A stretch of DNA of 64,000 nt from Pedobacter sp. ISL-64 (lineage in GTDB: Bacteria; Bacteroidota; Bacteroidia; Sphingobacteriales; Sphingobacteriaceae): positions 310,001-374,000 of the forward strand of contig NZ_JAGGPU010000004.1 of NCBI RefSeq assembly GCF_018613605.1. The letters run 5' to 3'. The notes under the pieces were generated by a model, which was not told where the DNA came from, did not search any database, and saw nothing but the letters and a program-made list of their open reading frames with translations. Shown here in pieces: positions 63,512 through 64,000 of this stretch. Each line of letters opens with the position of its first letter. Position 1 is the stretch's first letter. The position numbers and the translations under genes were made by a program.

Positions 63512-64000
63512 ATGTTGCAAAGAATTAAAATATCCAGTCTGTTTTTACTTGTTCTACTGTTCAGTGCGTTTGCGGGCAATGCATCGAAGATAGATTTCTA
63601 TCAGATCAAAATTTACCACTTGAAAACCGATGCGCAAGAAAAAACAGTGGATAATTATCTTCAGAATGCATATTTACCCGCGTTGCACCGTATTGGAATT
63701 ACAAAAGTAGGCGTGTTTAAACCCATTGCAGGCGATCAGGCTGCAGTTATAGAAAAGCTTATTTATGTATTTATTCCTTTGAAATCATTCAATGGCGTTT
63801 TGGAGCTGGATGAAAAGTTAGCCAAAGATAAACAATATGCTATTGACGGTAAAACCTACCTTGATGCAGCTTATAGCGAGGCTCCTTACGAGCGATTAGA
63901 ATCTATTGTTTTAAAGGCTTTTGAGGATGCTCCTCATTTTATGCTTCCTAATCTAAAATCGCCGATGAAAGAAAGGGTGTACGAATTAAGGAGTTACGAG
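63512..64000 (+). CDS. NIPSNAP-family exported protein (5' part only)
   Basis: ATG 63512 opens a frame that runs off the window after 163 codons. A signal peptide (ISSLFLLVLLFSAFAGNA) is followed by FYQIKIYHLKTDAQEKTVDNYL, the start of a NIPSNAP-like ferredoxin fold, and a second such unit begins at the edge with VYELRSYE. NIPSNAP proteins are often tandem ferredoxin-like folds of uncertain function. The gene follows the S9 peptidase by 135 bp. Confidence 0.82.
   Translation, partial: MLQRIKISSLFLLVLLFSAFAGNASKIDFYQIKIYHLKTDAQEKTVDNYLQNAYLPALHRIGITKVGVFKPIAGDQAAVIEKLIYVFIPLKSFNGVLELDEKLAKDKQYAIDGKTYLDAAYSEAPYERLESIVLKAFEDAPHFMLPNLKSPMKERVYELRSYE

Overview
The window looks like chromosomal DNA of a Bacteroidota bacterium of the Sphingobacteriaceae, most like Pedobacter. 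This is inferred from gene content and signals, not from a database search. The evidence is: two SusC/SusD outer-membrane import pairs (one with an ECF sigma factor and FecR anti-sigma factor), three LytTR/LytS-type signalling loci, an XrtN exosortase locus, M1, M24, S9 and DUF885 peptidases, lipoprotein signals, -7 promoter elements of the TAnnTTTG type, and many intergenic hairpin repeats. No rRNA, tRNA or CRISPR array was seen.

Layout. 1-6.5 kb: fasciclin lipoprotein, SusC and SusD. 6.9-12.0 kb, minus strand: a tightly overlapping four-gene operon for a one-substrate exosortase system (VIT-domain target with a PEP-type C-terminal signal, exosortase XrtN, a small membrane protein, an MpaB-like oxygenase). 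It is preceded by a leader holding a nine-codon ORF, two terminator-like hairpins and a duplicated palindromic motif. 12.6-20 kb: an Lrp/AsnC regulator, then a stress island with a Tat-exported hydrolase and Ohr peroxidase, a LytS kinase with LytTR regulator, a DUF1223 thioredoxin-fold protein with a 57-residue membrane peptide, and a DoxX-like protein. Four promoters here share one direct-repeat operator (AATTTGTCTnnTTCAG, 21 bp period) placed exactly 34 nt before the -7 element, which points to a local LytTR regulon with autoregulation. 20-28.7 kb: a YeiH-type transporter, a sugar isomerase-like protein, hypothetical proteins, a cold-shock-domain protein, and a second LytTR/LytS pair. The gap of that pair encodes, on the opposite strand, a 43-residue peptide resembling a Bacteroidota class I lanthipeptide precursor. 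An LLM-class flavin monooxygenase follows.

29.2-40.3 kb: an ECF sigma, FecR, SusC (with STN domain), SusD set runs into a fused phosphodiesterase-alkaline phosphatase, a metallophosphoesterase and a frameshifted phytase-like esterase. This suggests import and dephosphorylation of an organophosphate. 40.4-41.3 kb: a receiver-only response regulator overlaps a small protein whose paralogue lies at 23.8 kb. 41.5-63.4 kb: two M24 aminopeptidases, a DUF5695-like secreted protein, an M1 peptidase, a complete four-gene 4-hydroxyproline catabolic cluster, an AraC regulator, a DUF885 protein, an amino-acid permease and a DPP4-like S9 peptidase. Together these suggest use of proline- and hydroxyproline-rich (collagen-like) peptides. 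A NIPSNAP-family gene runs off the right edge.

The intergenic regions carry at least two families of short elements with terminal inverted repeats and no transposase, a three-unit tandem repeat of about 300 bp, and REP-like hairpins. Two copies of one hairpin differ by inversion of the loop.
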